Shown here: positions 1-9,570 of the stretch, in pieces
How the letters are laid out: each line of letters starts with the position of its first letter
Position numbering within the stretch: the first letter of the stretch is position 1
NCBI GenBank assembly: GCA_005843805.1
Contig: SZXY01000123.1
Coordinates: 1 to 41,979, forward strand
Reading direction: 5' to 3'
Source of the DNA: Chlorobium sp.
GTDB lineage: Bacteria; Bacteroidota; Chlorobiia; Chlorobiales; Chlorobiaceae
DNA length: 41,979 bases
Program-made: the position numbers and the translations under genes
Notes under the pieces: model-generated
What the model saw: the letters and a program-made list of their open reading frames with translations, nothing else
The model's database searches: none
What the model was told of the DNA's origin: nothing

Positions 1-20
1 ATGAAATGCTAAAACATCTT

Positions 21-350
21 TTATACCTGGCTCCCCCCGGAAAATAACTTCAGCCCTATCACACCGCTGAGAATCAGCAGAAGGCAAATAATGCGGGCAA
101 TATCACGCGGTTCGTCGAAGAGAATCATGCCGAAAATGGCAACCCCGAGGGCGCCGATTCCTGTCCAGACAGCGTAGGCTGTGCCGACAGGAATGGTTTT
201 CATGGCAAGTGAGAGGAACCAGAAGCTCGCTATCATGACCACGGCCGTCATGAGGGATGGGAGAGGCTTTGAGAAACCATCGGTATATTTCAGGCTCAAT
301 GCCCAGCCGCACTCAAGGCAACCGGCAATGACGAGGTAGATCCAGGACAT
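21..350 (-). CDS. gdx: SMR-family exporter, Gdx/SugE type (guanidinium exporter)
   Basis: A 109-residue, four-helix small multidrug resistance protein. The family works as dual-topology dimers in the inner membrane and exchanges protons for cations. The essential glutamate is Glu13, in helix 1 within GCLECGWA. The stretch [16 protein letters not shown] in helix 3 and the KYTDGFS loop match the Gdx (SugE) branch, which exports guanidinium, better than the EmrE drug branch. It starts 11 nt after the stop of the upstream oxidoreductase gene on the same strand, so the two are probably cotranscribed. The substrate is inferred from subfamily resemblance. I saw no obvious guanidine riboswitch in the short gap ahead of the operon. 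Confidence 0.88.
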   Translation of the reverse strand: MSWIYLVIAGCLECGWALSLKYTDGFSKPLPSLMTAVVMIASFWFLSLAMKTIPVGTAYAVWTGIGALGVAIFGMILFDEPRDIARIICLLLILSGVIGLKLFSGGSQV

Positions 351-361
351 GGCTCCCCTGT

Positions 362-1495
362 TTATATTTTTACCCAGGTGCGAAGTCGGCTGGAATCTGC
401 GCCGGCCTGCAGTACTTTCTGGATCATGAGACCGTCGGAAAAACCTGCGGCATCGTGAAAGGTTTTATTCTTTCGACGTAGCGCCTTGACAATCCGGTGG
501 GCCAGAAAGGCAAAGCCAACGGCAAAAATGCCATGCACGGCAATCGAGGAGTGCATGATTTTTTCCTTCAGTACAAGCTCGTCCCACGGCAAAATAGGCT
601 CAATCAGCTTCCATCGGGGTGCATCGATCAAACTGCGCCCTCCTTTTGCCAGGGTATTGTCAACCTCCCAGAGGCGTCCTGCTCCGTCAAGCCTTATGGT
701 TTTCAGACTGCCAACCACCTCAAACGATAGCCAGGTGTAGGCTCCCACAGTGGTGACATGCATCAGCGAAGAGCTTCCGAGAGCTACGGATGAGGGACCG
801 AACTTCATCATCATGGCAAAACTGTCGTCCGAAGTGACTGCGCAGGGTTTGCCCGATGAGTCTGGGCGGTATGGAATAGAGGTCGAGAGGTTGCATGAGA
901 CTTCTGATATTTCTCCAATAAGGTAACGGTTGAGATCGATCAGGTGAGAACCTATTGCGCCGAGTGCGCCGCCTCCTTTTGACGTGTCACACCACCATGA
1001 CCAGGGCTGGTCGGGCCGGTTGCGGGTAGCAAGATTGACAACGGAACGCACTTCATAGACCTTGCCAATTTCTCCGCCATCGATCATCTGCTTCATGTGG
1101 CGTACCGCCGGATGAAACCTGAGCTGGTGGTCAAGAAGCGCAATACCTGGTGAGCGTGAGGCTAAATCGACCATCGCCGCTGCATCAGCGACGTTGAGCA
1201 CAAAGGGTTTTTCGCAGAGCACGCTTTTACCACTTTGAAGAATTCCAGCCACCATCTCCGCATGAAGAAAGGGAGGCGTGGTGACGCAAACCAGATCGAG
1301 ATCACACTGGAGCATGTCGCGCCAGTCAGCAAATCCCTTGCTGATACCGAACATCTTCATAAATTTCTGCCGGTGCTCTGCGGTGGGACTTGCCACAGCG
1401 GAGAGTTCGACATTGTCCATCAGTGAAAAAGCGGGGGCTTGCGCTATTCGAGCCCAGCCACTTCCAAGAAATCCTATTTTTATTGTTTTTTTCAT
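362..1495 (-). CDS. Gfo/Idh/MocA-family NAD(P)-dependent oxidoreductase
   Basis: A 377-residue two-domain dehydrogenase. The N-terminal Rossmann fold opens with [13 protein letters not shown], and the family CEKPF motif, whose lysine is catalytic, lies near residue 110. The C-terminal alpha/beta domain has [19 protein letters not shown], carrying the active-site histidine and aspartate. Members oxidise or reduce sugars, inositols or related polyols, and the sequence does not tell me the substrate. It lies downstream of hemN but is separated from it by a strong terminator, so it probably has its own promoter in the 60-bp gap. It is followed closely by the Gdx-type exporter gene. Confidence 0.85.
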   Translation of the reverse strand: MKKTIKIGFLGSGWARIAQAPAFSLMDNVELSAVASPTAEHRQKFMKMFGISKGFADWRDMLQCDLDLVCVTTPPFLHAEMVAGILQSGKSVLCEKPFVLNVADAAAMVDLASRSPGIALLDHQLRFHPAVRHMKQMIDGGEIGKVYEVRSVVNLATRNRPDQPWSWWCDTSKGGGALGAIGSHLIDLNRYLIGEISEVSCNLSTSIPYRPDSSGKPCAVTSDDSFAMMMKFGPSSVALGSSSLMHVTTVGAYTWLSFEVVGSLKTIRLDGAGRLWEVDNTLAKGGRSLIDAPRWKLIEPILPWDELVLKEKIMHSSIAVHGIFAVGFAFLAHRIVKALRRKNKTFHDAAGFSDGLMIQKVLQAGADSSRLRTWVKI

Positions 1496-1506
1496 AAAAA
1501 GGACAT

Positions 1507-1533
1507 AAAAAAAGGGTGACCAAGATCACCCTT
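1507..1533 (-). terminator. Rho-independent terminator of hemN
   Basis: On the minus strand an 8-bp perfect stem (AAGGGTGA/TCACCCTT, 1512-1533) with a 6-nt loop is followed by a run of T (A tract 1507-1513 on the plus strand). It lies between the hemN stop and the next minus-strand gene. Confidence 0.88.
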
Positions 1534-1555
1534 CAAATTGTACTGAACCAAACAC

Positions 1556-2974
1556 TCAGTTAAGCTGTTGAGCTTTTGCCAATCGGGCTTTCTCGATATA
1601 GGTCTTCTGGATATCCCGCGACACGTTGTATGCCTTTGAGAGGCTGTCGGAGCTCCAGAGCCTTGCGTCGAAGGCCATACAGATATTTCTGAGGAAAGGG
1701 ATACCTGCTTCGGTTACCCGAACGCTTTTGTCGCCGAGGACAACAATACCATCGTTCTCCATATCTTCAAGACGGTAAAGTGCGATATCGAGTTCTTCAG
1801 TGTAGAGTTTCGGGTCTTCCCATGAGGTTTCCTGCTTGCACATCAGGTTGAGAATATGGCGGCGAAGCACAAGATCCTCTTCGGTAAGCAGATGACCGCG
1901 ATGCAGCGGGAAGCGGCCTTCGTTGACAACCCTGATATAGTCTATATCGTCGCGTTCGTTCTGTGCGAAAGCATACCAGGTGTCACTTATGGATGATGAG
2001 CCAAGCGCAAGCATCATCTGTGTTGTGTTTTCGGTATAGCCCATGAAGTTACGGTGCAGTGTGCCGTTTTTCGCCGCAATATAGAGAGCATCGCCCTCGA
2101 TGGCAAAATGGTCCATGCCGATCTCGTGATAACCAATGGACTCAAGCATGGCGCTGCCTTTGTCGTAAAGCTCCTGCTTTACATCGCCGACAGGCAGATC
2201 CTCTTCCTTGAACTTCCGCTGACCTTCGTACATGTGAGGGTTGTGACCGTAGGCATAAAAGGCAAGACGATCAGGCTTGAGCGCCATAACCTTCTGGATG
2301 GTATCGGTAATTGTGGCAAGCGTCTGCTTCGGAAGGCCGTAGACAAGATCGAAATTGACCGAGGTAAAGCCGATCTCGCGGGCAAGATCAACCTTTTCCT
2401 TGACCAGTTCAAATGACTGGAGACGGTTGATCTCCTGCTGAACTATCGGATCGAAATCCTGGATTCCGAAACTCATACGGCGGAACCCGACACTGTAGAG
2501 CGCTTCGAGATGCTCTCGGGATGTGGAGCGGGGATTGGTCTCGAAGCTGAACATATAGTTGTCCATCTTGTTGACATTCTTGCAGATACCGTCAATGAGC
2601 GTCACAAGGTTTTCAGGGCTGAAAAATGTCGGGGTACCGCCACCAATGTGCAGCTCCTTGACATTGAGTCTGCCTGGAAAAACATCGGTGTACATCTGCC
2701 ACTCCTTGAGCAAGGCTTCAAGATAGGGCTTTTCGTAAGAGTGATCCTGGGTACGGTGAGCGTTACATCCGCAGAAATAGCAGTGATTCTCACAGTATGG
2801 AATGTGAATATACAGGCTGATACCGGTTGTCTCATTACTGTCATTGAAACCTTTGACCATCGCCTCTTTCCACTGCTCCTGGGTAACGCCATCGGTACTC
2901 CACGAAGGAATGGTGGGATAACTGGTATAACGAGGGCCGGGATTACTGTACTTTACTGCGAGATTAGTTGCCAT
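1556..2974 (-). CDS. hemN: Oxygen-independent coproporphyrinogen III oxidase (radical SAM)
   Basis: HemN oxidatively decarboxylates two propionates of coproporphyrinogen III to give protoporphyrinogen IX without oxygen. This suits an anaerobe that makes heme and bacteriochlorophyll. About 472 residues, normal for the family. The radical-SAM cluster motif is [10 protein letters not shown] (CX3CX2CXC), preceded by YIHIPY. The N-terminal GPRYTSYPT motif and GGGTPTF, a SAM-binding segment, are present, and the C-terminal HemN domain is complete. I chose the ATG at 2974 because AGGAAG sits about 7 nt upstream and the family N-terminus fits. A TTG at 2992 would add six residues but overlaps that ribosome site. 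Divergent from purE. Confidence 0.95.
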   Translation of the reverse strand: MATNLAVKYSNPGPRYTSYPTIPSWSTDGVTQEQWKEAMVKGFNDSNETTGISLYIHIPYCENHCYFCGCNAHRTQDHSYEKPYLEALLKEWQMYTDVFPGRLNVKELHIGGGTPTFFSPENLVTLIDGICKNVNKMDNYMFSFETNPRSTSREHLEALYSVGFRRMSFGIQDFDPIVQQEINRLQSFELVKEKVDLAREIGFTSVNFDLVYGLPKQTLATITDTIQKVMALKPDRLAFYAYGHNPHMYEGQRKFKEEDLPVGDVKQELYDKGSAMLESIGYHEIGMDHFAIEGDALYIAAKNGTLHRNFMGYTENTTQMMLALGSSSISDTWYAFAQNERDDIDYIRVVNEGRFPLHRGHLLTEEDLVLRRHILNLMCKQETSWEDPKLYTEELDIALYRLEDMENDGIVVLGDKSVRVTEAGIPFLRNICMAFDARLWSSDSLSKAYNVSRDIQKTYIEKARLAKAQQLN

Positions 2975-3105
2975 TGTTATCTTCCTCAACAAGTATTATT
3001 TTTTTAAATTCATTCACGGGAAAATACATAAAACTCGGCAATTTCATAAATCATTGGTCGATAAACAGGCCGCCGCAAAACGTGTGGCACAATTTTCTTT
3101 TATTT

Positions 3106-3633
3106 ATGGCAAAAGAACCTTCCGCTAAAAACGCTCCTTTGGTCGGCATTCTCATGGGCTCTGACTCGGATTTCGACATCATGAAAGAGGCGGCAATTGT
3201 GCTGGACGAGTTTGGTATTGCGTTCGAAATCTCCGTGATTTCAGCACACAGAACCCCGCAAGACCTTGAAGAGTATGCCTCTTCAGCAATTGGACGCGGC
3301 CTTAAAGTCATTATTGCCGGAGCTGGCGGAGCCGCCCACCTTCCCGGTGTCACGGCAGCCATGACCGTCCTGCCGGTTATTGGCGTCCCTATTTTCAACA
3401 GCAAACTTAGCGGCCAGGACGCTCTCTTTGCCATCGTGCAGATGCCTGCAGGCATTCCGGTTGCCACCGTCGGTATTGACAATGCACGCAATGCCGCACT
3501 GCTTGCCGTTCAGATTCTTGCGCTTTCAAGTGAACCCCTCATGGCTGCCATTTTAGAGTTCCGCAAAAAAATCGCCGAGGCATCACGCCTGAAAACCGGT
3601 AAAATCCGCGAGAAGCTCTATGCAAAAAGCTGA
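3106..3633 (+). CDS. purE: N5-carboxyaminoimidazole ribonucleotide mutase
   Basis: PurE moves the carboxyl group of N5-CAIR to carbon 4 of the imidazole ring in purine synthesis. The 175 residues include GILMGSDSD near the N-terminus, SAHRTP and the [12 protein letters not shown] loop, all parts of the class I PurE active site. The frame stays open upstream to 2968, but those residues are unlike the family, so the ATG at 3106 (MAKEPSAK) is preferred. No clear Shine-Dalgarno sequence precedes it. No purK is adjacent. The last 14 nt overlap the start of the cupin gene, which implies translational coupling. Confidence 0.95.
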   Translation: MAKEPSAKNAPLVGILMGSDSDFDIMKEAAIVLDEFGIAFEISVISAHRTPQDLEEYASSAIGRGLKVIIAGAGGAAHLPGVTAAMTVLPVIGVPIFNSKLSGQDALFAIVQMPAGIPVATVGIDNARNAALLAVQILALSSEPLMAAILEFRKKIAEASRLKTGKIREKLYAKS

Positions 3634-4120
3634 ATTCTGGATCGAACGGCTCCAGCTTCAGCCGCATCCGGAAGGAGGCTACTACCGGGAAACCTACAGG
3701 AGCAAGGGTGCATACCCCTTCAATGAGGATACTCCATTCAAGGGCCCGCGCTCCTGGGCAACCTCCATCTTTTACCTCCTCAAGGGTTCGGAGCGATCGA
3801 TGCTCCACAGGATTCATTCCGACGAGATCTGGTTCTTTCACGCCGGAGCGCCCCTGACGGTTCACATTTTTCCCGGCAAAGGTGAACCATCAAGCTTCAC
3901 CCTCGGACTCCCCGGCAATAACCACTATCTCCTGCAGGAAACCGTCCCTGCCGGAAGCTGGTTTGGCGCCTCACTTGAAGAGCCTGACGAGAACAATTTT
4001 GCACTGGTAAGCTGCGTTGTCGCTCCGGGTTTTGATTTCAGGGATTTTGCCTTTGCGGAAAAAGAGAGACTTCTGCTACAATTTCCCATGCACTCGGCAC
4101 TTATCGAACACCTCACCTGA
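3620..4120 (+). CDS. Cupin-superfamily protein, DUF985 (Cupin_5)
   Basis: A 166-residue single-domain protein. The N-terminal [16 protein letters not shown] block and the [17 protein letters not shown] segment are hallmarks of the DUF985/YML079w-like cupins. These are beta-barrel proteins, often dimeric, of unsettled enzymatic role. The HRIHSDE part lies where cupins bind metal or ligand. It overlaps purE by 14 nt and so is probably in the same transcript. The overlap says nothing specific about purines, since DUF985 genes occur in many contexts. Confidence 0.85.
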   Translation: MQKAEFWIERLQLQPHPEGGYYRETYRSKGAYPFNEDTPFKGPRSWATSIFYLLKGSERSMLHRIHSDEIWFFHAGAPLTVHIFPGKGEPSSFTLGLPGNNHYLLQETVPAGSWFGASLEEPDENNFALVSCVVAPGFDFRDFAFAEKERLLLQFPMHSALIEHLT

Positions 4121-4363
4121 ACAGTAGACCTCCCTGTCCGGATAACCCGATATCTCTTGCAATGATTAAGTTGTGCATCATGAAAAGATCGCAAGTCGCG
4201 GGAATTTCCATCTTTTTTTTACATTAACCCGGTTTTGAATCGCAAGAACAACTATTTTGCAGAAACGAAACAAAAAAAAAGGACAAAATAAGATTCAAGG
4301 TGAAGAGAAACACTATCTCCCCCGAAAGCTAACGATGTATCACAGGAAAGAATAAAAGCTGTA

Positions 4364-5665
4364 ATGAAAAAAAGAGTTGTAATTGTAGGCGGAGGATTTG
4401 CAGGGCTCAATGCCGCAAGGGTACTGGGCAACAAAGTGGATATAGAAATTACCCTTATCGACCGGAAGAACTATCACCTCTTTCAACCGCTCCTCTACCA
4501 GGTCGCCATGGCTGCACTGGGTGAAGGTGATATTGCCGCACCGCTCAGGAACATGCTTGCGCACTTCAGAAACATCACTGTGTTCAAGGGTATTGTAAAA
4601 AACATCGACACCGTCAACAAAATCGTCAAGACTGATTTCAGTGACATCCCCTACGACTACCTCATCCTTGGCTGCGGTGTACAGCACCACTATTTCGGAC
4701 ACAACGAGTGGGAGGAGTTCGCTCCCGGTCTTAAAACCCTTGCGCAGGCAAAGGAGATACGCCGGAGGGTAATGGAGGCCTATGAACGGGCCGAACGGAC
4801 AACAGACCCGGTAGAGCGCAAGAAACTGCTGACCTTCGTTATAGTCGGAGGCGGACCGACCGGTGTGGAACTTGCCGGATCGATCGGCGAAATGAGCCGT
4901 TACACCCTTTCGAAATTCTATCGAAACATCGACCCGAAACTTACACGAATATTTATCGTTGAAGCTGCGCCGCGAATTCTCGGCTCTTTTTCTCCCGACC
5001 TTGCCAGCAAGGCAACCCGGTCGCTTGAAAAACTCGGCGTGCAGGTCTGGACAAACAGCATGGTCAGCGATGTCGATGCTGACGGAGTCCAGATTGGCAA
5101 TGAACGCATTGAGGCTGCAACAGTGCTTTGGGCTGCGGGCGTTACAGCCATTGAGATCGGCAGAACAATGGGAGTGGAAACCGACCACATCGGTCGCATT
5201 ATTGTCGCCGAAGACCTCAGCATTCCAGGCTACCCTGAAATATTTGTCGGCGGAGATCTTGCCTGTTTTGTCACCGAAAACGGAAAAACACTTCCCGGCC
5301 TTGCACCCGTTGCTCTGCAGCAGGGACGCGCAATCGGCAAAAACATTCTGCTTGACCTGAAAACCAAAGCAAGAAAAGTCTTCCGCTATCGGGACAAGGG
5401 CCAGATGGCCACCATCGGAAAAAACAAGGCAATCGTTGAATTCGGCAGCCTGAAGTTTGACGGCATTTTTGCCTGGTTCACCTGGCTTCTGGTGCACATC
5501 TATTTTCTCACCAGCTTCCGCCACAGGGTCTTTGTGCTGCTGCAATGGGGATGGTCTTACTTCACCTTCAGCTATGGCGCCCGCCTCATTGTCAACAGGG
5601 AGTGGCGATTCTATCCTGACGCCGACACCTGCGTCAACCACCAGGGGAAAGAGGACGAGGAATGA
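4364..5665 (+). CDS. ndh: Type II NADH:quinone dehydrogenase-like FAD oxidoreductase
   Basis: A 433-residue flavoprotein. The first dinucleotide fold (VVIVGGGFAGLNAAR, about residues 5-19) binds FAD. The second (FVIVGGGPTGVELAG, about 165-180) binds NAD(P)H. A further FAD contact is FVGGDLA near residue 300. The C-terminal 70 residues are aromatic and hydrophobic (FAWFTWLLVHIYFL), as expected for the membrane-anchoring end of NDH-2 enzymes that pass electrons to quinone without pumping protons. The stop overlaps the ATG of the next gene (ATGA), indicating tight coupling. Acceptor and physiological direction are unknown. In a phototroph it may balance NADH against the menaquinone pool (inference). 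Confidence 0.9.
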   Translation: MKKRVVIVGGGFAGLNAARVLGNKVDIEITLIDRKNYHLFQPLLYQVAMAALGEGDIAAPLRNMLAHFRNITVFKGIVKNIDTVNKIVKTDFSDIPYDYLILGCGVQHHYFGHNEWEEFAPGLKTLAQAKEIRRRVMEAYERAERTTDPVERKKLLTFVIVGGGPTGVELAGSIGEMSRYTLSKFYRNIDPKLTRIFIVEAAPRILGSFSPDLASKATRSLEKLGVQVWTNSMVSDVDADGVQIGNERIEAATVLWAAGVTAIEIGRTMGVETDHIGRIIVAEDLSIPGYPEIFVGGDLACFVTENGKTLPGLAPVALQQGRAIGKNILLDLKTKARKVFRYRDKGQMATIGKNKAIVEFGSLKFDGIFAWFTWLLVHIYFLTSFRHRVFVLLQWGWSYFTFSYGARLIVNREWRFYPDADTCVNHQGKEDEE

Positions 5666-5880
5666 TAAAACAAGGTTCCGCAGCATTGGTCACCGGCCTG
5701 ATTCTGGCCGCCACCTTTACCGGTATTGCGCTGTACATTCTTTTTTCCCCTGGCATGTTTCCTTCCGCAACGAGAGAAGATCTCCGGCTCTATGCACTGC
5801 TGACCGGAGCTTATGGATTGTGGAGGTTTATTCGGGTCTGGCTTGCATGGAGAGAAGGAGAGGAAAACAGTAGCTTATAG
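5662..5880 (+). CDS. Small two-helix membrane protein coupled to NDH-2
   Basis: A 72-residue protein I cannot assign to a family. Two hydrophobic segments are visible, about residues 8-30 and 42-62, with a short charged loop (ATREDLR) between them and an acidic tail. The ATG overlaps the ndh stop by 4 nt, so the product is likely made in proportion to the dehydrogenase. A role as membrane anchor, assembly partner or quinone-site helper for NDH-2 is a guess from position only. Confidence 0.72.
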   Translation: MIKQGSAALVTGLILAATFTGIALYILFSPGMFPSATREDLRLYALLTGAYGLWRFIRVWLAWREGEENSSL

Positions 5881-6129
5881 TATTAGACAAAAAACCTGTA
5901 TACATCAATAAGAACAAAATTACCGAAAAACCATCAAACCTGAACAAATTTTGAAACCGGGACAAATACTGTCGCAAAATGACAATATCGTTTCCCTTTC
6001 TCCATAAATTGATTTTTTCCGTAGATTCACCCTTGTTATCATATCGCTTCATTTAACTGGCGATGGTTGCTGTAGCACATCCGAAGCGCGATGAGTGATT
6101 TTTAGAGAGAATGTTATAAAACGAACAGC

Positions 6130-7356
6130 ATGAAACAACTGCCCATCACACGGGAAACTGAAGAGCATCTTTTTTTTCATAATTATGCCCGGCTTCCCAT
6201 TGCCGTATCTCATGGCGAAGGCGTATGGCTGGTCAGTGATAACGGAACCCGCTACCTCGACATGTTTTCAGGTATCGGCGTCAATGCGCTCGGCTATGGC
6301 GACAAGCGTCTTGCAGAGGCAATCAGCACACAGGCAACAAAGCTGATACACGGCTCAAACCTTTTCATGATGCAGCCGCAGTTCGATCTGGCCGCAAAAC
6401 TGATCAAGCTTTCAGGGCTCTCGAAGGTCTTTTTTGCCAACAGTGGTACAGAAGCAATCGAGGCCGCCATAAAAATCGCACGGAAATGGGCTGGCCAGTC
6501 AGGAGACCAGGAGAAAAAAGAGGTACTGTCGCTAAGCAACTGTTTCCACGGCAGAACCTACGGCTCGATGTCGCTGACAGCCAAAGCAAAATATGTAGAT
6601 GGATTTGAACCGCTGCTGCCCGGAACCGGCATGATTGCCTTCAACGATATTGCAGACCTTGAAGCAAAGGTTTCCGATAAAACTGCGGCAGTTTTCATTG
6701 AGGTTGTCCAGGGTGAAGGTGGAATTCACAAGATTTCACAGCCCTTTATTGACCGGCTCAAAGAGCTGCGTGAGCAATTCAATTTCCTGATTGTAGCCGA
6801 TGAAATCCAGTCGGGATGCGGAAGAACCGGAACCTTTTTCAGTTATACAGATGTTAATGCCGATCCTGATCTGGTCTGCCTTGCCAAACCGCTTGGCGGT
6901 GGTCTGCCACTGGCGGCACTCATCGGTAGCGAAAAGGTGGCCAATGTGCTCACCTACGGCAACCACGGCACTACCTTCGGCGGCAACCCGGTGGCATGCG
7001 CAGCAGGAATTGCCATGATCGAGGCCATCGAAAAGGACAAACTCATGGATAACGCTAATGAAATCGGCGATTATATCAATGAGGAGTTGCAGAAACTGGC
7101 AGCAAGGTATCCACAAATCCTTGAAATCCGGCAATATGGCCTGATGATCGGTATCACCGTCAACAAGGAGGCCAAATATTATGTCGAAAAGGCGCTGCAG
7201 AAAAATGTGCTGATCAACGCCACCAGCGTCAACGTTATCAGGCTTCTTCCCCCGCTGACCATCAGTCGGGCAGAAGCTCAACATTGTATTATCGCACTCG
7301 ATGAAATCCTTGCCGAAGAAACAGCAGAACAAACAGCCACAGAAGCCGCCTGCTGA
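6130..7356 (+). CDS. argD: Acetylornithine aminotransferase (class III PLP aminotransferase)
   Basis: Transfers an amino group from glutamate to N-acetylglutamate semialdehyde to form N-acetylornithine in arginine synthesis, possibly also acting in lysine synthesis. The 408 residues are normal for ArgD. Visible features are [27 protein letters not shown] (PLP phosphate loop), [24 protein letters not shown], and the PLP lysine in [11 protein letters not shown], followed by HGTTFGGNP. The ATG at 6130 gives the usual family N-terminus. A 249-bp gap precedes it, with no gene seen. The 3' end overlaps the next gene by 56 nt if that gene uses its first ATG. Confidence 0.93.
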   Translation: MKQLPITRETEEHLFFHNYARLPIAVSHGEGVWLVSDNGTRYLDMFSGIGVNALGYGDKRLAEAISTQATKLIHGSNLFMMQPQFDLAAKLIKLSGLSKVFFANSGTEAIEAAIKIARKWAGQSGDQEKKEVLSLSNCFHGRTYGSMSLTAKAKYVDGFEPLLPGTGMIAFNDIADLEAKVSDKTAAVFIEVVQGEGGIHKISQPFIDRLKELREQFNFLIVADEIQSGCGRTGTFFSYTDVNADPDLVCLAKPLGGGLPLAALIGSEKVANVLTYGNHGTTFGGNPVACAAGIAMIEAIEKDKLMDNANEIGDYINEELQKLAARYPQILEIRQYGLMIGITVNKEAKYYVEKALQKNVLINATSVNVIRLLPPLTISRAEAQHCIIALDEILAEETAEQTATEAAC

Positions 7357-7573
7357 AAAAGCAGTCGTCATGCCCCTTGGAACAGTCAACTATATCATGA
7401 TTGCTCTCGGGGCTCTGGTAATTGCCGCAAGCTACGGAATAATGTTTCTCGAAAGAGAGGTAGACGGCGTGTTTGCCCTTTTTGTAAGCCCTGTAACCCT
7501 GATAGGGGCTTACCTGTGGATTATCTATGCTGTCCTCTACCGGCCAAAAGCCGGAAAAAAGCAGCCGGGATAG
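7301..7573 (+). CDS. DUF3098-like small membrane protein
   Basis: Up to 90 residues: a charged, lysine- and glutamine-rich N-terminus followed by two hydrophobic helices (about residues 32-52 and 56-82). The block [18 protein letters not shown] and the C-terminal [13 protein letters not shown] resemble DUF3098, a family of unknown function found in Bacteroidota and Chlorobiota. Two starts are possible. The ATG at 7301 overlaps argD by 56 nt. The ATG at 7370 lies just after the argD stop and matches the usual family start, giving 67 residues. I slightly favour 7370 but list the longer frame. Confidence 0.7.
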   Translation: MKSLPKKQQNKQPQKPPAEKAVVMPLGTVNYIMIALGALVIAASYGIMFLEREVDGVFALFVSPVTLIGAYLWIIYAVLYRPKAGKKQPG

Positions 7574-7600
7574 TCAAGTTTCAATCGTATCGGAACGACC

Positions 7601-7849
7601 TTAATTTACCAGGATATAATCCTTCTCTTTTGTCGCATCCTCAATTACCGGCAACCCGAAAAAATATTCTGCATCGTCAATACTTTTCGGCGCAAGCACT
7701 TTGGCCTTGAAATCCTCCCTTATCTTCACCATCAGTTCAGGATGAACCGTTACGGATACCGGATTCTTGACGTTACGGAATCCATATAAAATAGCGGCAA
7801 TAACCTTTTCACGAAAAAAATCGCTGCCCACTTCATACTTCTTTTCCAT
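7601..7849 (-). CDS. Conserved-looking small protein of unknown function
   Basis: An 82-residue soluble protein I do not recognise. It is rich in charged residues and mixes predicted helix (REKVIAAILYGF) with beta-like stretches (NPVSVTVHPELM). No signal peptide or membrane helix is visible. The start is well supported: GGGAGGAAA lies directly before the ATG on the minus strand, one of the best ribosome sites in the window. The gene is convergent with the DUF3098 gene, 27 nt away, and is preceded by the gene-poor stretch 7850-8208. Function unknown. Confidence 0.68.
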   Translation of the reverse strand: MEKKYEVGSDFFREKVIAAILYGFRNVKNPVSVTVHPELMVKIREDFKAKVLAPKSIDDAEYFFGLPVIEDATKEKDYILVN

Positions 7850-8208
7850 TTTCCTCCCTATTTTAGTTTAAGAAATATAGCCAATTCAGGACTAAAACAG
7901 CCTCACTTTATCGGCACTCCCTTTTGTTCCGGCCAGTCAAAAAAAAACATGGCGACGCAGGAAATAGTCTTGTAGCCACGACCCTGAATCATCCCCTGCA
8001 ATCCATCAGAATCAAGCAAGATGGCTGAGGCTTGATCCTGCTCCTTTGCATCAATCGAGTCAATCGACTCTCTCGTAAAGATTAAGGCATGTCAGTAGCG
8101 GGATGCGCGGCTGAGGAAAGAACAGCTTCGCGAAGATGGCAGGAAATCACCAAAACTTCGCGAATGTTCAATGGAAAAAGGGAAAGGGAGAATAACGAAT
8201 CACAATGC
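7850..8208. other. 359-bp gap with paired palindromes and an unassigned open frame
   Basis: No gene can be called with confidence. On the plus strand, the 10-bp palindrome CTTCGCGAAG (8126-8135) and a near copy CTTCGCGAAT (8156-8165) start exactly 30 bp apart. On the minus strand, a 62-codon open frame (8091 to 7903) has no ATG near its beginning. Its first usable start is a TTG at 8019, and it ends in a hydrophobic-aromatic stretch (CVAMFFFDWPEQ). It may be a gene remnant. I saw no tRNA-like fold. Confidence 0.5.
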
Positions 8209-9018
8209 TCAGTCGAGCTGGAACCTTATCGGAACGGTAAACCATACCTTGATGGGAGTGCCATTCTGAATGCCGGGATAGTATTTGGAATCCATCACGG
8301 ACTTCAGGGCAACAGCGTCAAAAACATCACAGTCGGCAGGGACACGTTTCATGACTTTGGCCTTGATGGGATGACCATCTTCAGCAATCAGGACACTGAC
8401 AAATACCTTTCCTGTAATTCCGGCAATTCTGGCCATCTCAGGATAAACCGGTTTTTTCTGGTCAAGAAAACCGGGCATTTTTTCACAGGGCACAAACATC
8501 GGTACCTCATCCCCGGAAGAGGCGGTTCCGGCTCCCGACCCCTGAGTCTGGATAGCCTGTTTCATCTCCCTCTGTGTAGCAAAAGTCTGTTCGGGAGGAA
8601 CTTCCGCCTGGCTGACCTGCTTGATCTTTCCGACATTGGGAGGCGGTGGAGCAACAGGAGATGATGGCGTGACAGGAGTTGGCTCGGGGATATCGAGCGG
8701 AGGTGGCGGTGGAAGCTGAGTCACACTGGTAACGACTTCATAACACTCGACCATTGGTTTATCGTCCTTGCCAAACAGTCCGCTCAACCGGGAAAGGGTT
8801 TGCCAGTTGGCTGTGACAAGCCAGAAAACCGACATAATCGCTATGGCGGTAATGACTCCGTGGCTTAAAAAAAGATGGGCCTGACGGCGGAGCACAAGAT
8901 TGCCATAGTGCAGCTTGCGCAAACGGTCAGTATCGAGAAACTCTTCACCGAAAGACCATGAAGAAAGGGCTTTGCGACTGAAAGTCTCCCTGTGGATTTT
9001 ATCAAGTTTTGAAAACAC
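8209..9018 (-). CDS. tonB: TonB-family energy transducer
   Basis: Links the ExbB-ExbD motor in the inner membrane to TonB-dependent receptors in the outer membrane. The 269 residues show an unusually long cytoplasmic N-terminus (about 48 residues), one membrane helix (about 50-70), and a proline-rich periplasmic linker (PPPPPLDIPEPTPV, about 102-128). A C-terminal TonB domain follows (YPEMARIAGITGKVFVSV to the end) with the typical final beta strand VWFTVPIRF. It is the last gene of the exbB-exbD-exbD-tonB operon, 27 nt after exbD2. No receptor gene is in the window, so the substrate (iron, cobalamin or other) cannot be stated. Confidence 0.92.
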   Translation of the reverse strand: MFSKLDKIHRETFSRKALSSWSFGEEFLDTDRLRKLHYGNLVLRRQAHLFLSHGVITAIAIMSVFWLVTANWQTLSRLSGLFGKDDKPMVECYEVVTSVTQLPPPPPLDIPEPTPVTPSSPVAPPPPNVGKIKQVSQAEVPPEQTFATQREMKQAIQTQGSGAGTASSGDEVPMFVPCEKMPGFLDQKKPVYPEMARIAGITGKVFVSVLIAEDGHPIKAKVMKRVPADCDVFDAVALKSVMDSKYYPGIQNGTPIKVWFTVPIRFQLD

Positions 9019-9045
9019 CTGAAAGCACTCCTTTATAATACTCTC

Positions 9046-9570
9046 TTAAACAGCTCTTTTAATTTCCTGCGCATCCTGCTCGGTAAAGTCATCAAGGCTG
9101 AACCGGTCGATTTTCATCAGGTTCAGTTCGTCAATAATATCGACGAGATGCTTGTAATGGGCTTTTTCACTGATTTTAACGACAATCACCAGTTTTTCAT
9201 TTTTAGTCGTCTGCTGGCGCAATATCTGGCGCAACTCTCCGCTTAGTGCCAGTTTGCGGCCATCTCCTGGATCATAGAGGGAAAACCTTCTCGGCGCCTC
9301 ATCTCCAAGAGAACAATAGGCTGTTGCGTCATCAGCAATCCTGAGCGTCATGACATTTGTCGCGGCAACCTTCACCTCCTTTGCTTCTGGAGGAATATTG
9401 ATCTCCATGGTATTGGATTTTGAAAAGGTTGTCGTCAGCATAAAAAAGGTCAGAAGAAGAAATGCGACATCAACCATCGGGGTCATATCGAGATGGAAAC
9501 CGATCCGTTTTGTGCGCCGCTTCCCTTTTTTCTGGCTGCGTCGTCCGTTTTGGGAATCAACCATACCCAT
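9046..9570 (-). CDS. exbD: ExbD/TolR-family biopolymer transport protein (second copy)
   Basis: A 174-residue motor subunit with one N-terminal membrane helix. The proton-carrying aspartate is Asp34 in [16 protein letters not shown]. The roughly 25-residue cytoplasmic tail before the helix is strongly basic ([13 protein letters not shown]), longer than in the upstream ExbD. The periplasmic part follows the ExbD/TolR pattern and ends in the usual (V/I)KIDRFSLDD-like segment. The start overlaps the upstream exbD stop by one base (TGATG), so the two are translated together. Two ExbD paralogues beside one ExbB may form a mixed stator or serve different partners (inference). Confidence 0.9.
   Translation of the reverse strand: MGMVDSQNGRRSQKKGKRRTKRIGFHLDMTPMVDVAFLLLTFFMLTTTFSKSNTMEINIPPEAKEVKVAATNVMTLRIADDATAYCSLGDEAPRRFSLYDPGDGRKLALSGELRQILRQQTTKNEKLVIVVKISEKAHYKHLVDIIDELNLMKIDRFSLDDFTEQDAQEIKRAV

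Noticed and set aside
1496-1555. Guanidine riboswitch ahead of the oxidoreductase-gdx operon
   Set aside because: The 60-bp gap is too short and is mostly occupied by the hemN terminator.
4340-5686. A 448-codon minus-strand frame opposite ndh
   Set aside because: A shadow of the ndh gene; the plus-strand frame has both dinucleotide-binding motifs.
8089-8664. A 191-codon plus-strand frame
   Set aside because: It overlaps tonB on the opposite strand. Its translation has no family character, while the tonB frame shows a helix, proline-rich linker and TonB domain.
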